Positions 26,817 to 35,965 of a stretch of 64,000 nucleotides of DNA are shown in pieces. The stretch's first letter is position 1. The number at the start of each line of letters is the position of its first letter. The translations under genes and the position numbers were made by a program. Source of the DNA: JAFAXD01 sp051985675 (GTDB lineage Bacteria; Pseudomonadota; Alphaproteobacteria; Rhizobiales; Xanthobacteraceae); contig JBPYFJ010000027.1 in NCBI GenBank assembly GCA_051985675.1, positions 1 through 64,000 of the forward strand, given 5' to 3'. Below the pieces are notes generated by a model, which saw nothing but the letters and a program-made list of their open reading frames with translations, did no database searches and had not been told where the DNA came from.

Positions 26817-28109
26817 ATGTCCAGATTCTGTGTGACTGCCGCAGTCCTGATCACGTCGCCGTTTTGGGGCGGCGCGCTTGTCTCCTCCGCCGCCGCAGCC
26901 CCCTTGGAGCCGGTCGCCGCGCAGGCGGCGAAGGAAAAAGGGCCGTTCCTCGACACCTTAAAGGATCTCGTCTCGATCGAAACCGGCAGCGGCGACCGCG
27001 AGGGGCTCGACAAAATCTCCGCGTTGATCGCCGACAAGCTCAAGGCGCTCGGAGGCGAGGTTGAGTTCATGGAGCCGGATCCAACGAACATCTATCGGAT
27101 GATCGATACGCCGAAGCAAATCGGCCGCATGGTACACGCGCGGTTTGTTGGCACCGGTACGAAGAAAATCATGCTGATCGCTCACATGGACACGGTCTAT
27201 CTGCGCGGGATGCTGGCGAAGCAGCCGTTCCGTGTCGATGGCAATCGGGCCTATGGCCTGGGCATTTCCGACGACAAGCAGGGTATCGCGTTGATCCTGC
27301 ATACGATCGCGATGCTCAAAGGCATGGTCTTCCGCGACTATGGCCTCCTGACGGTGCTGATCAACGCCGACGAGGAGGTGAGTTCGGCCGGGTCGCGCAC
27401 AACCATCACCAATTTTGGCGCCGAACATGACGCGGTGTTTTCCTGCGAGGCCTCGCGGGTCGAGTCCGATCGGCTGTCGCTGACCACCGCCGGTATCGGG
27501 GCCGTTGTGCTCAACGTCCAGGGCCGCGCCTCGCATGCCGGCCAATCCCCCGAGAAAGGGCGCAACGCGCTCTACGAGCTCGCGCATCAGGTCCTGCAGA
27601 CACGTGATCTCTCCGACCCCAAGATCGGCGTCAAGATGAACTGGACCATCGCCAGCGCCGGCACCAATCGCAATGTGATTCCGGCAACCGCATCGGCGAC
27701 CGCCGACGTGCGGGTGCTGCGCGTGTCCGACTACGACGGGATCGAGCAGAAGGTGCGCGAACGTATCAAGAACCAGCTCATTTCCGATACCAAGGTTGAA
27801 ATGACGTTCGAGCGCCGGCGCCCTCCCCTCGAGTTGAAACCGGCGCAGCAGGCTTTGGCCAGGCACGCGCAAACCGTCTATGCCGAGATCGGGAAGGAGC
27901 TGGTTGTTGGCGACGTCGCCGAGGGGGGCGGCACCGATGCGGCCTTTGCGGCGCTCAAGAGCGCTGCACCCGTGATCGAAAGCTTCGGCGTGCGCGGCTT
28001 CGGGGCGCATTCGAACGACGCCGAGTACATCGACATCGATTCAATCGAGCCGCGGCTTTATCTGCTGACCCGCATGGTGATGGATGTGGCCCGGGGGAAG
28101 ACGCAGTAA
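26817..28109 (+). CDS. Exported M20-family metallopeptidase (carboxypeptidase G2/ArgE-DapE type)
   Basis: A zinc-dependent exopeptidase or amidohydrolase of 430 residues with an N-terminal signal (VTAAVLITSPFWGGALVSSA, A-rich cleavage region), so it acts in the periplasm. Metal and catalytic motifs are LIAHMDTVY (first zinc ligand H and catalytic D), GISDDKQG (bridging D), NADEEVSSAG (general base E and metal E), and a distal GFGAHSNDAEYID. These match the glutamate carboxypeptidase (CPG2) branch. The likely role is removal of C-terminal glutamate or similar acyl-amino bonds. ATG 26817 was preferred to 26784 because it places the signal peptide at the N-terminus. Confidence 0.92.
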   Translation: MSRFCVTAAVLITSPFWGGALVSSAAAAPLEPVAAQAAKEKGPFLDTLKDLVSIETGSGDREGLDKISALIADKLKALGGEVEFMEPDPTNIYRMIDTPKQIGRMVHARFVGTGTKKIMLIAHMDTVYLRGMLAKQPFRVDGNRAYGLGISDDKQGIALILHTIAMLKGMVFRDYGLLTVLINADEEVSSAGSRTTITNFGAEHDAVFSCEASRVESDRLSLTTAGIGAVVLNVQGRASHAGQSPEKGRNALYELAHQVLQTRDLSDPKIGVKMNWTIASAGTNRNVIPATASATADVRVLRVSDYDGIEQKVRERIKNQLISDTKVEMTFERRRPPLELKPAQQALARHAQTVYAEIGKELVVGDVAEGGGTDAAFAALKSAAPVIESFGVRGFGAHSNDAEYIDIDSIEPRLYLLTRMVMDVARGKTQ

Positions 28110-28296
28110 GGATCGCCTTTTGGACGCAATTTAGGACGAGCGCTCGGCCGCCAGGCGCCAGGCCTCTCCGGCCCGCAGCGCGGGCCGAACCGGCAAGCGC
28201 AGGGCGCGCTCCCTTTGAGACGACTGAAGACGCGGCTTTATCGGGGCAAAGGTTCACCAACAAAAACCGGGGCGGAACGTTGCCCCGCACCGACGC

Positions 28297-28754
28297 TTAC
28301 CGCACCGGTGTCTCCTGATAGAGCACGCTCAACCAGTTGCCGTTGCGGCGCACATACGTACTCGACGACGGCACTTTCATGGTCGAGGCCTTCGCGTTCT
28401 TCATCCCGCTGGCGTAGCTCACGCGGTACAGCAAGGTGGCGACCTCCGGCGTCCAGACCTTGATGTCGGCATTCGGCTCGATGGTGAAGGTGTCCAGCTG
28501 AATGTACGGCATCGCCTTGATGTACTCCGCCTTGGTAAAGCGCGTGCCATTGCCGAAGATCAGGACCGCGTCGTCGCCGAGATAGGTCTCCACAGCCGAT
28601 ACGTTGGTACCTTGAGGTACTGCCAGCTGGCCGCCTCGAGCTTCATCAGCTCGGCCAACAATGCCGCCTTGTCCGAAGGCTGCGCCATCGCCATCGGCGG
28701 ACCGAACGCCACGCCCAGGGCCGCACCGATGAGCAAACTCCGCCTGTCAATCAT
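28297..28754 (-). pseudogene. Exported DUF4440/SnoaL-like (NTF2-fold) protein, frameshifted
   Basis: ATG 28754 opens a signal peptide (MIDRRSLLIGAALGVAFG, cleavage at AMA-QP) and the helix DKAALLAELMKLEAASWQYL. The register is then lost. The other frame carries on as VSAVETYLGDDAVLIFGNGT and a typical NTF2-like strand region ending SVLYQETPVR at 28297. One added G in the short run near 28606-28613 restores a single 150-residue protein. The fold family is used by small enzymes and secreted binding proteins; no function can be assigned. It is either a decayed gene or an indel error. Confidence 0.7.
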
Positions 28755-29106
28755 TGTCTGACTCCCAAGCCCCCTTCACCTGCAGGATCTATCCTATTTT
28801 ACCGCATGCAGAAATGGGTCTCACGGCCGGCCGCTGTTCGCATCGGTGGCAGCGAACGCGCCCCACAGCAGCCGTCGATGAGGGAACGGTGAGCGAGCCG
28901 GCGGCGCAAGCCGTCGATTGTAGCCCGCCTGGACCGCCGCGCCCGCGCGTGCCGGTGTGCCCGGCAAGTTCAAACAACCTCCCCGCGACGCGTGTTATCC
29001 CCATGCCCCGGTAGCGGTCCCGCCGGACCGGCGCTAGGATTGAATTTGGGAACAGGCGCGGGCGAGCCCTTAGGGCGTGTGATAGTGCTGACTAAGGAAC
29101 ATTAGA
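28755..29106. other. Intergenic region without a supported gene
   Basis: The 352 bases between the DUF4440 gene and the small gene at 29107 contain only short frames without recognisable features. The right end carries AAGGAAC, a weak ribosome site for the downstream small gene. Confidence 0.5.
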
Positions 29107-29319
29107 ATGCGCCACCCGCAATATTATCTCGGCCGTGCCGACGAGACTCGCGTCATCGCCGAGGCCACGCTCGATCCTCATGCGCGCGATTTCTTGCTGA
29201 GCTGTGTCGCCGAATACGAACTGCTTGCCAAACTGGCGACAAAGCCCAAAGGCGAAGCGCTCGCCAAGTTGACCCAGGCTAATGGATTTGATCGCGGCAG
29301 GCGTCCGCGCATGAACTAA
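29107..29319 (+). CDS. Small hypothetical protein, 70 residues
   Basis: A soluble, helical, charged protein (MRHPQYYLGRADETRVIAEA at the start and basic GRRPRMN at the end). A weak AAGGAA site lies 9 bases before the ATG. Its acid/base balance and uniform codon use are compatible with a real gene. No family was recognised. A second small gene follows 31 bases downstream. Confidence 0.5.
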   Translation: MRHPQYYLGRADETRVIAEATLDPHARDFLLSCVAEYELLAKLATKPKGEALAKLTQANGFDRGRRPRMN

Positions 29320-29350
29320 TAAACCAAAACAAACAACCAGGGAGGACGCA

Positions 29351-29590
29351 ATGCACTACAAGCCCAAAAGCGTTGCCGCGCTCCAGATCGCTCTTGGCGG
29401 GCTCCCGGAACGGATGCGGGTCGAATCGGAGCCCGACACGCACCTGTCGGCAAAGACCGTCGGCCAACTTCGCAAGCTCGACACGTGGCCAGACAATCTC
29501 GCCCTCACGGTGCCGGAGCAAGACCAGGCCTCCGGATGCGTGAAGGTCGGCAAGGCGAACACCAAAGGGCGCGTTTCGCCAAAACCTTGA
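29351..29590 (+). CDS. Small hypothetical protein, 79 residues
   Basis: A polar small protein (MHYKPKSVAALQIALGGLPE at the start). The start is supported by a strong AGGGAGGAC ribosome site. It probably shares a transcript with the 70-residue gene just upstream. No family or motif was recognised. Confidence 0.5.
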   Translation: MHYKPKSVAALQIALGGLPERMRVESEPDTHLSAKTVGQLRKLDTWPDNLALTVPEQDQASGCVKVGKANTKGRVSPKP

Positions 29591-29848
29591 GCACGCCCGT
29601 AAGTTCAGTCGCCGAGTGCAGAAGCCTCCCGGATGCGGTCGAGGTGAGCGCCTCGCGCGGCACGTGCGCTTCGGGTCATTCCCGGCCGCAGGAACCGGTG
29701 CGCGTCAGCGCGCTGCGCGTCATGCTTGCATGAAGCGTGCGCCATGCTCGTATCCGTGATCAGGGTGCCATTGACTTTTACAGGTCGGCCACCATCCTCT
29801 TATCAATTTAGATGTTAGTCATCATCTTACCACAACGGGCGGCGGGCG

Positions 29849-31219
29849 ATGCGCGACCATTTTCTCGATCAACTCGGCGGCGGTCGCTTTGCCCGCGAGG
29901 ACGCTGCCGACGACGACGAAGCAAAGTCGTCGCTGTTCGCCAAGCAGGGCGAGCAGTTTGTTGGGGACGCTCGGCAAGTCCGCGACCGGAACGATGCCGT
30001 CGCGTTGGACGTTGAGCGGCCGCAACCTCCCGGCGCCGCACGCATAAATGCCTGGCCGTGGATCGTGGCCGGCATCGGAGTGGCGCTGGCGGCACTCGCG
30101 TGGATTGGCTTTTCATACCGCCAAGGCGGCCGTGCGACTTCGACGGTGCCGCCCGCACAGGTCACGGTGAGCAAACCGCTTGTTCGCGACGTCGACATGC
30201 GCATCGGCGTGCTCGGCCAATTTTCCGCGATCGACCGGGTCGAACTGCGCCCGCAGGTTGGCGGCACGCTGACCGAGATCCATTTCCAGGACGGACAGAT
30301 CGTCCATAAGGACGATCTTTTATTCGTGATCGACCCGCGTCCCTATGAGGTCAAGCTCGCCCGCGCCAACGCTCTCCTGCAGACCGCCTCCGCGCGCTTG
30401 GCGCTCGCCAACAGCGAGCTGAGCCGCGCGCAGTCGCTTCAGCGCAGCAGTTTCGCAACGCCCGAGACGGTCGATCAGCGCACATCCGAGCAGAACTCGG
30501 CGCAGGCGGCAATTGATGACGCCAAGGCGCAGATCCGCGACGCCGAGCTCGATCTCGAATATACCCGCATTACCGCACCGTTCACCGGCCGTATCGGTGC
30601 GCGTCTCGTGTCGATCGGCAGTCTCATCGCCGGCAGCCGCGCCGGCACCGGCCCGACGACGCTGCTGACCACCCTCGTGTCGCTCGATCCGATCTATCTC
30701 GACTTCGACATGAGCGAATCCGACTACCTGATCTTTGCGCGCGAACGCGCGCATCTCGCGGGCCCGCTCGCAAACGAGATAGCGATCAGTCTCGGCGACG
30801 AGAACCGCTTTGCGCGCACCGGAAAGCTCGACTTCGTCGACAACAGCCTTAATCGGTCGAGCGGAACGATCCATGCCCGTGCCACCGTCCCCAATTCTGA
30901 TCTTTTCCTGGTGCCGGGCGAGTTCGCGCGGATTCGGGTGGCGATCGCAGCGCCCGCCCCGACCCTCTTGGTGCCGGATGCCGCCGTCGTGCTCGATCAA
31001 TCGCAACACATGGTCATGACGGTATCGGCCGACGGCAAGGTCGTGCCCGCGCCTGTTGAAACGGGGGACCTGCGCGGGGGCCTGCGCGTCATCCAATCGG
31101 GTCTTGGCCCGGAGGATCGCGTGATCATCGAAGGCGTGGTGCACGCAGTTCCCGGCACGACGGTCGATCCGAAGGAAGGCGCGATCCAGTACGACGCCAA
31201 CGCCGATAGCCGGCGTTAG
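29849..31219 (+). CDS. RND efflux membrane-fusion protein (AcrA/MexA type)
   Basis: A 456-residue periplasmic adaptor of a tripartite efflux pump. A membrane helix (AWPWIVAGIGVALAALAWIGF, about residues 70-90) is followed by the lipoyl/hairpin region (VELRPQVGGTLTEIHFQDGQ; DIEYTRITAPFTGRIGARLV-like) and beta-barrel domains. It is odd that about 67 hydrophilic residues precede the helix, whereas AcrA-type proteins begin at the anchor; the true start may be an internal TTG/GTG codon near 30000. The RND permease follows 15 bases downstream and a TetR regulator after that. No outer-membrane TolC partner is in the window. Confidence 0.9.
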   Translation: MRDHFLDQLGGGRFAREDAADDDEAKSSLFAKQGEQFVGDARQVRDRNDAVALDVERPQPPGAARINAWPWIVAGIGVALAALAWIGFSYRQGGRATSTVPPAQVTVSKPLVRDVDMRIGVLGQFSAIDRVELRPQVGGTLTEIHFQDGQIVHKDDLLFVIDPRPYEVKLARANALLQTASARLALANSELSRAQSLQRSSFATPETVDQRTSEQNSAQAAIDDAKAQIRDAELDLEYTRITAPFTGRIGARLVSIGSLIAGSRAGTGPTTLLTTLVSLDPIYLDFDMSESDYLIFARERAHLAGPLANEIAISLGDENRFARTGKLDFVDNSLNRSSGTIHARATVPNSDLFLVPGEFARIRVAIAAPAPTLLVPDAAVVLDQSQHMVMTVSADGKVVPAPVETGDLRGGLRVIQSGLGPEDRVIIEGVVHAVPGTTVDPKEGAIQYDANADSRR

Positions 31220-31234
31220 GACGGGAGCTGCCAC

Positions 31235-34200
31235 ATGCGCCTGTCGCACATCTTCATCGACCGGCCGATCCTCGCCACCGTTCTCAGTGTCTTCGTGACA
31301 TTGATTGGCCTCGGCGCGCTCGCGATCCTTCCGGTTGCCCAATATCCGGAGATCGTTCCGCCGACGGTGCAAATCACCACGACCTATCCCGGGGCGTCCG
31401 CCGACACCGTCGCGCGGACCGTAGCAACGCCGCTGGAGCAACAGATCAACGGCGTTGAGAACATGCTTTACCTGAGCAGCCAGTCGACGGGCGACGGCAA
31501 GCTCACCATCACCGTGACGTTTCGGATCGGAACCGATTTGAACGTCGCGCAGATGCTCACCCAAAACCGCGTGCAGGACACGCTGCCGCGCCTGCCGGAA
31601 GACGTTCAGCGCCTGGGCGTGCAGGTTAGAAAAGCGACCCCCAACATTCTGCTTGCCGTCCACCTGATGTCCCCGGACGGTTCGCGCGACGATCTCTACA
31701 TGTCGAACTACGCGACGCTGCATGTGAAGGATACGCTGGCACGTCTGCCCGGCGTCGGCGACGTCCAGCTGTTCGGCGCGCGCGATTACGCGATGCGCAT
31801 TTGGCTCGATCCGGACAAGGTCGCGGCCAATAATCTCAGCGCAGGCGAAGTGTTGGCTGCGCTGCGGGCTCAGAACATTCAGGTCTCCGCTGGTATCCTC
31901 AATCAGCCGCCGGTGCCCTCGCACGAAGCCTATCAGATCAACGTTCAGACGCTCGGCCGCCTGTCGACGCCGCAGCAATTTGCAGACATCGTTCTCAAAT
32001 CCGACGCCCAGGGGCGGGTGACGCGTCTGCGCGACGTCGGGCGTGTCGAGATCGGCGCCGCCGATTACGGATCGACCGCCTTCACGGATCGCGGTCCGGG
32101 ACTGCCGCTGCTCATCTTCGCTCAGCCGGGAGCGAACTCGTTGGAGGTGGAGCACGAGGTCCTGTCGACCATGAAAGTCTTGGCGAAGGATTTTCCGCCC
32201 GGCCTTGCATACACGATCATCTACGACCCGACGATTTTCGTCGGCAAGTCGGTCAAGGAGGTCATCACCACCATTTTCGTGGCTGTCATGCTGGTGGTCG
32301 GCGTCGTCTTCCTGTTCCTGCAACGGTGGCGCGCCGCGATCATTCCGGTCATTGCCATTCCGGTGTCGCTGATCGGCACGTTTTCGGTGCTGTACGCGCT
32401 CGGCATATCGCTCAACAACCTGTCGTTGTTCGGACTGGTGCTTGCCGTCGGGATTGTCGTCGATGACGCGATCGTCGTGGTCGAAAACGTCGAACGCAAC
32501 CTCGAGCTTGGGATGTCGCCAAAAGAGGCGGCTTACACGACGATGGACGAGGTCGGCGGCGCGCTCATCGCGATCGCACTGACGCTCTGCGCCGTGTTCG
32601 TGCCCTCCGCCTTTCTGTCCGGGATCTCGGGCGAGTTCTTTCGCCAGTTCGCCGTTACGATTGCGGCCTCGACCGTGATCTCCTGCTTCGTCTCATTGAC
32701 GCTCAGCCCCGCTTTGTGTGCGGTGCTGTTCAAGCCGCATCAGGCTGCCGAGAACACGCGGACAGGAAGGATCGGCCGACTCGGTCGCGGAATCTTCGAG
32801 TCCTTCAACCACGGCTTCGAATGGTTATCGAACGCCTACGGCCGCCTGACGCACCGCCTCGTGCGGAGGGTCGCCGTTATGCTCGCTGTGTATGCGCTGC
32901 TCATCGGTTTTGCCGCCGTTCAGTTCGGACGCGCGCCAACCGGCTTCATCCCGGAGCAAGATCAGGGCTACCTCATCACGGTCGTGCAGCTGCCGCCCGG
33001 CGCCACCCTCGATCGGACGGAGGCCGTGGTCAAACGCGCGATCGATATAATCCTCAACACACGTGGCATTGAGCATGTCGCACCATTTGCGGGCCTCGAT
33101 GCCACAACGTTCACGGTGGCGTCCAATGCCGGGACGATCTTCTCCGGCCTGCCGTCGCTCTATAACCATTCGCTCAAGGGGGTAACCGCAGCGACGGTGC
33201 TCGCTGATCTGCGCAAGCGGCTTTCGGTGATCCAGGACGCCTATGTGCTGACCATCCCGCCGCCGCCGGTGCAGGGCATCGGCAACGCCGGCGGGTTCAA
33301 GATGATGCTGCAGGATCGCACTGGGCTTGGTTCGGACGCGCTTGCGCGGGCGGCGCAGACGCTCGTCGCGGCCGCGAATAAAGACCCGGACTTTGCCGGG
33401 GTCTTTACCCTGTTCAGTACCCGCTCGCCCTCGATCTATGCCGACATCGATCGCGAGAAGGCGGAAAAGGTCGGGCTCACCCCGACCGACGTGTTCGCGA
33501 CGTTGCAGGTTTATCTCGGCTCGCAATACGTCAACGACTTCAACTACCTCGGCAGAACCTACGAAGTCATCGCCCAGGCCGACGGCAGCTACAGACGCGA
33601 CGCCGGCGACATTGGACGGCTCAAGGCGCGCAACGTGGCGGGCGAGATGGTGCCGATCGGCACGGTCGCGCGCATGCGGCACGAAACCGCTCCCTATCGG
33701 GTGCCGCGCTACAATCTCTTTCCGGCGGCCGAAGTCATGGGCGTCGCTGCGCCGGGCGTTGCGACCGGCTCCGCGCTGGCCCGGATGGAGGAGTTGGCGC
33801 AGGAGATGCTGCCGCCCGGCATTGGTTTCGAATGGACCGAGCTTGCCTTTCAGCAGCAGCAGCGCGGAACGCCGACGATGCTGGTGTTCGGCGCCGCTGC
33901 GCTGTTCGTGTTTCTGGTGCTCGCCGCGCAGTATGAGAGCTGGAAACTGCCGCTTGCCGTGGTGTTGATCGTGCCGATGTGTCTGCTCGCGTCGGTCACC
34001 GGCCTGTTGCTGCGCGATATGTCGATCGACGTCCTGGCGCAGATTGGCTTTGTTGTTCTGGTGGGGCTCGCCGCCAAGAATGCGATCCTGATTGTTGAAT
34101 TCGCGCGTCAGGCACAGGAGCAGGGCGCAAGCGCCGAAGACGCCGCGGTGCGTGCGGCGCGCACTCGGCTTCGCCCCATCCTGATGACCTCGTTTGCGTT

Positions 34201-34408
34201 CATCCTCGGCGTTATCCCGCTCGTGGTCGCGACCGGAGCCGGATCCGAGATGCGGCAATCGCTCGGCACGGCGGTATTCGCCGGGATGCTCGGCGTGACG
34301 GGGTTTGGCCTCCTGTTCACTCCGGTCTTTTACACGCTCCTTCGGAGGATTCGCGGCAAGGAACGGGCCGCGACAAAATCAACAACAATGTCGCAAGGCG
34401 CGGTTTGA
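31235..34408 (+). CDS. RND multidrug efflux permease (HAE1/AcrB family)
   Basis: A 1057-residue inner-membrane proton-driven pump, normal AcrB length. The N-terminus MRLSHIFIDRPILATVLSVF, the pore motif region YPGASADTVARTVATPLEQQ and the transmembrane-4 relay GIVVDDAIVVVENVERNL with paired aspartates are classic for HAE1. The C-terminal half repeats the pattern, ending with GLAAKNAILIVEFARQA and FAFILGVIPLVVATGAGSEM. It follows the fusion protein gene directly and precedes the TetR gene by 12 bases. The substrate range is unknown, probably hydrophobic toxicants. Confidence 0.96.
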   Translation: MRLSHIFIDRPILATVLSVFVTLIGLGALAILPVAQYPEIVPPTVQITTTYPGASADTVARTVATPLEQQINGVENMLYLSSQSTGDGKLTITVTFRIGTDLNVAQMLTQNRVQDTLPRLPEDVQRLGVQVRKATPNILLAVHLMSPDGSRDDLYMSNYATLHVKDTLARLPGVGDVQLFGARDYAMRIWLDPDKVAANNLSAGEVLAALRAQNIQVSAGILNQPPVPSHEAYQINVQTLGRLSTPQQFADIVLKSDAQGRVTRLRDVGRVEIGAADYGSTAFTDRGPGLPLLIFAQPGANSLEVEHEVLSTMKVLAKDFPPGLAYTIIYDPTIFVGKSVKEVITTIFVAVMLVVGVVFLFLQRWRAAIIPVIAIPVSLIGTFSVLYALGISLNNLSLFGLVLAVGIVVDDAIVVVENVERNLELGMSPKEAAYTTMDEVGGALIAIALTLCAVFVPSAFLSGISGEFFRQFAVTIAASTVISCFVSLTLSPALCAVLFKPHQAAENTRTGRIGRLGRGIFESFNHGFEWLSNAYGRLTHRLVRRVAVMLAVYALLIGFAAVQFGRAPTGFIPEQDQGYLITVVQLPPGATLDRTEAVVKRAIDIILNTRGIEHVAPFAGLDATTFTVASNAGTIFSGLPSLYNHSLKGVTAATVLADLRKRLSVIQDAYVLTIPPPPVQGIGNAGGFKMMLQDRTGLGSDALARAAQTLVAAANKDPDFAGVFTLFSTRSPSIYADIDREKAEKVGLTPTDVFATLQVYLGSQYVNDFNYLGRTYEVIAQADGSYRRDAGDIGRLKARNVAGEMVPIGTVARMRHETAPYRVPRYNLFPAAEVMGVAAPGVATGSALARMEELAQEMLPPGIGFEWTELAFQQQQRGTPTMLVFGAAALFVFLVLAAQYESWKLPLAVVLIVPMCLLASVTGLLLRDMSIDVLAQIGFVVLVGLAAKNAILIVEFARQAQEQGASAEDAAVRAARTRLRPILMTSFAFILGVIPLVVATGAGSEMRQSLGTAVFAGMLGVTGFGLLFTPVFYTLLRRIRGKERAATKSTTMSQGAV

Positions 34409-34420
34409 AGGGCGGATTTC

Positions 34421-34972
34421 ATGAAGAAGTCGAAGCTCGAAGCTGCCGAAACGCGGCGACGCATCGTCAAGACTGCCGCGGTGGAGTTCCGCCGCAAGGG
34501 AATCAACAACACCGGCCTCAACGAGGTGATGGCGGCCGCCGGCCTGACCCGCGGCGGGTTCTACCGGCATTTCGTGTCAAAGGACCAACTGGTCGCCGAA
34601 GCTTGCGCCGTAGCAATGGACGCGGTCATGGAGCCTGGCCTGGGCAAGACTGGACTCGACGCAATCTTGACGGCGTACCTCTCCAAGGATCACCGAGACA
34701 ATTTGTCCGAGGGCTGCGTGCTGGCTGGGCTTGGAAGCGAGCTCGCGCGGGGCGACGAGGATACGCGGGCTGCCGCAACCGCTGGATTTCTCAAGTTGGT
34801 GGATATTTTCGCCCAACACTATCGACAGACGAACCACGAAACCGCAAGGGGGCGGGCGTTGGTCGCGGTATCGGCGATGGTTGGGGCGGTTACAATTTCG
34901 CGGATCGTGACGGATCCGAAACTGTCCGCAACAATTCTGCGACTGACCAAAAAACACTTGGCCCATACGTAG
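34421..34972 (+). CDS. TetR/AcrR family transcriptional regulator
   Basis: A 183-residue repressor-type regulator. The N-terminal helix-turn-helix is ETRRRIVKTAAVEFRRKGIN then EVMAAAGLTRGGFYRHFVSK. The C-terminal ligand domain is of the TetR_C_33-like kind (NLSEGCVLAGLGSELARGDE). It is encoded in the same direction as the RND operon, 12 bases after the permease stop, so it is probably co-transcribed and autoregulates the pump operon as its last gene, which is less usual than a divergent arrangement. Confidence 0.92.
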   Translation: MKKSKLEAAETRRRIVKTAAVEFRRKGINNTGLNEVMAAAGLTRGGFYRHFVSKDQLVAEACAVAMDAVMEPGLGKTGLDAILTAYLSKDHRDNLSEGCVLAGLGSELARGDEDTRAAATAGFLKLVDIFAQHYRQTNHETARGRALVAVSAMVGAVTISRIVTDPKLSATILRLTKKHLAHT

Positions 34973-35054
34973 TGAGTTCAGGCAACCCCGCCGCCATGGG
35001 TCATATCCCAACCCGGTAGAGCCCATATGATTTGCCGCATCGGCGGCATGGATC

Positions 35055-35864
35055 TCAATTTGTCGACGTCCTGCCGCGCGACGCGAGATGTCCGCAAGCA
35101 ACAGAGAGCGCGGCGGCGGAGTTCACGACGTGCGCCGCGGCCGTCAGGATCCGTTGCTCGTCAAAGCGCGCGTCGGGGCCGAAAACGCCGACCGATCCAG
35201 CCACGCCGCCGGTATGGTCGAAATACGGCGCCGCAATCGCGATTGCGCCGACAAAGACCTCGCCGCGGCTGACAAAATATCCGTCTTTTCGCGCGTGCGA
35301 CAAATCGGCCGCGAGCGTCGCCTTGTTGACGGTCTTTGGGAGCGCGCGCGTCATTTCAGCAACTTCATTGCCATCGAGAAACGCCAGGATCGCTTTGCCG
35401 CTTGCGCCGCGCCACAGGTGATCGGTCTCGCCAAGGCCGCGCGAAATGGCGAGCACGTGCCGGCTCGCGACTTGGGCGACGCACTGGCGAAGGTCGCCGC
35501 GTCGCAGGAACAGCGCCGTGGTTTCCCCGGTTGCGTTTCGCAATTCCTCCAAAATCGGTCGCGCCAGCGCAATGACATCGATACCGGCGATCCAATTGTG
35601 AGCAAGCCGGCCGATGCCGAAATCCAGCGCGAATCGCTGCGGATCGCCTTCCGCGCGCACGAGGCCCTTCGCGATGAGCGTCTGCAGCAGCCGATAGAGC
35701 GTCGGGCGGCTGAGCGGCACGCTGCGCTGGATCTCGAGCACGCTCATCCACGGCTTTCCCGGCGCGAAGCATTGGAGAATGTCGATGGCGCGCTCCACGG
35801 CACGCACATTCTGGCTCTTCAGAGAACCGCCGGGCATCGCATTCCTTGCCGCCATGTCCATCAC
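35055..35864 (-). CDS. IclR family transcriptional regulator
   Basis: A 269-residue regulator (GTG 35864; ATG 35861 nearly equivalent). The winged helix-turn-helix VERAIDILQCFAPGKPWMSV followed by PLSRPTLYRLLQTLIAKGLV is at residues about 23-75. The C-terminal GAF-like effector domain has GASGKAILAFLDGNEV and SVGVFGPDARF. IclR proteins commonly control aromatic catabolism. It is divergent from the Bug-Rieske-SDR genes, and a perfect 10-bp-arm palindrome at 35930-35950 in the intergenic region is a likely operator, so it probably regulates these genes and itself. Confidence 0.94.
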   Translation of the reverse strand: MMDMAARNAMPGGSLKSQNVRAVERAIDILQCFAPGKPWMSVLEIQRSVPLSRPTLYRLLQTLIAKGLVRAEGDPQRFALDFGIGRLAHNWIAGIDVIALARPILEELRNATGETTALFLRRGDLRQCVAQVASRHVLAISRGLGETDHLWRGASGKAILAFLDGNEVAEMTRALPKTVNKATLAADLSHARKDGYFVSRGEVFVGAIAIAAPYFDHTGGVAGSVGVFGPDARFDEQRILTAAAHVVNSAAALSVACGHLASRGRTSTN

Positions 35865-35872
35865 ACGGACAT
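35854..35872. promoter_or_regulatory. Second candidate IclR half-site pair over the iclR start
   Basis: ATGTCC at 35854-35859 and GGACAT at 35867-35872 form a 6-bp-arm inverted repeat with a 7-base spacer, using the same half-site sequence as the perfect palindrome 60 bases away. It overlaps the iclR start codon region, compatible with autoregulation. It is a pattern match only. Confidence 0.4.
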
Positions 35873-35929
35873 AATATACTCGCGACTTGACGTGTCGCGA
35901 TGGATGTCCTTAGCTAGCGCCACAACATC

Positions 35930-35950
35930 AATGTCCATCTGATGGACATT
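35930..35950. promoter_or_regulatory. Perfect palindrome, likely IclR operator
   Basis: A 21-base perfect palindrome, AATGTCCATC-T-GATGGACATT, stands immediately before the ribosome site (GGAGG at 35954-35958) of the Bug-protein gene at 35966 and 65 bases from the divergent iclR start. A weak -35-like TTGACG at 35887-35892 lies upstream. Position and symmetry make it the best operator candidate in the window. Confidence 0.6.
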
Positions 35951-35965
35951 ACCGGAGGGCGCGCC

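Noticed and set aside
30320..32323. 667-codon minus-strand open frame
   Set aside because: It is a shadow of the RND fusion-protein and permease genes. Its composition is H, R and D rich, as in other antisense frames here.
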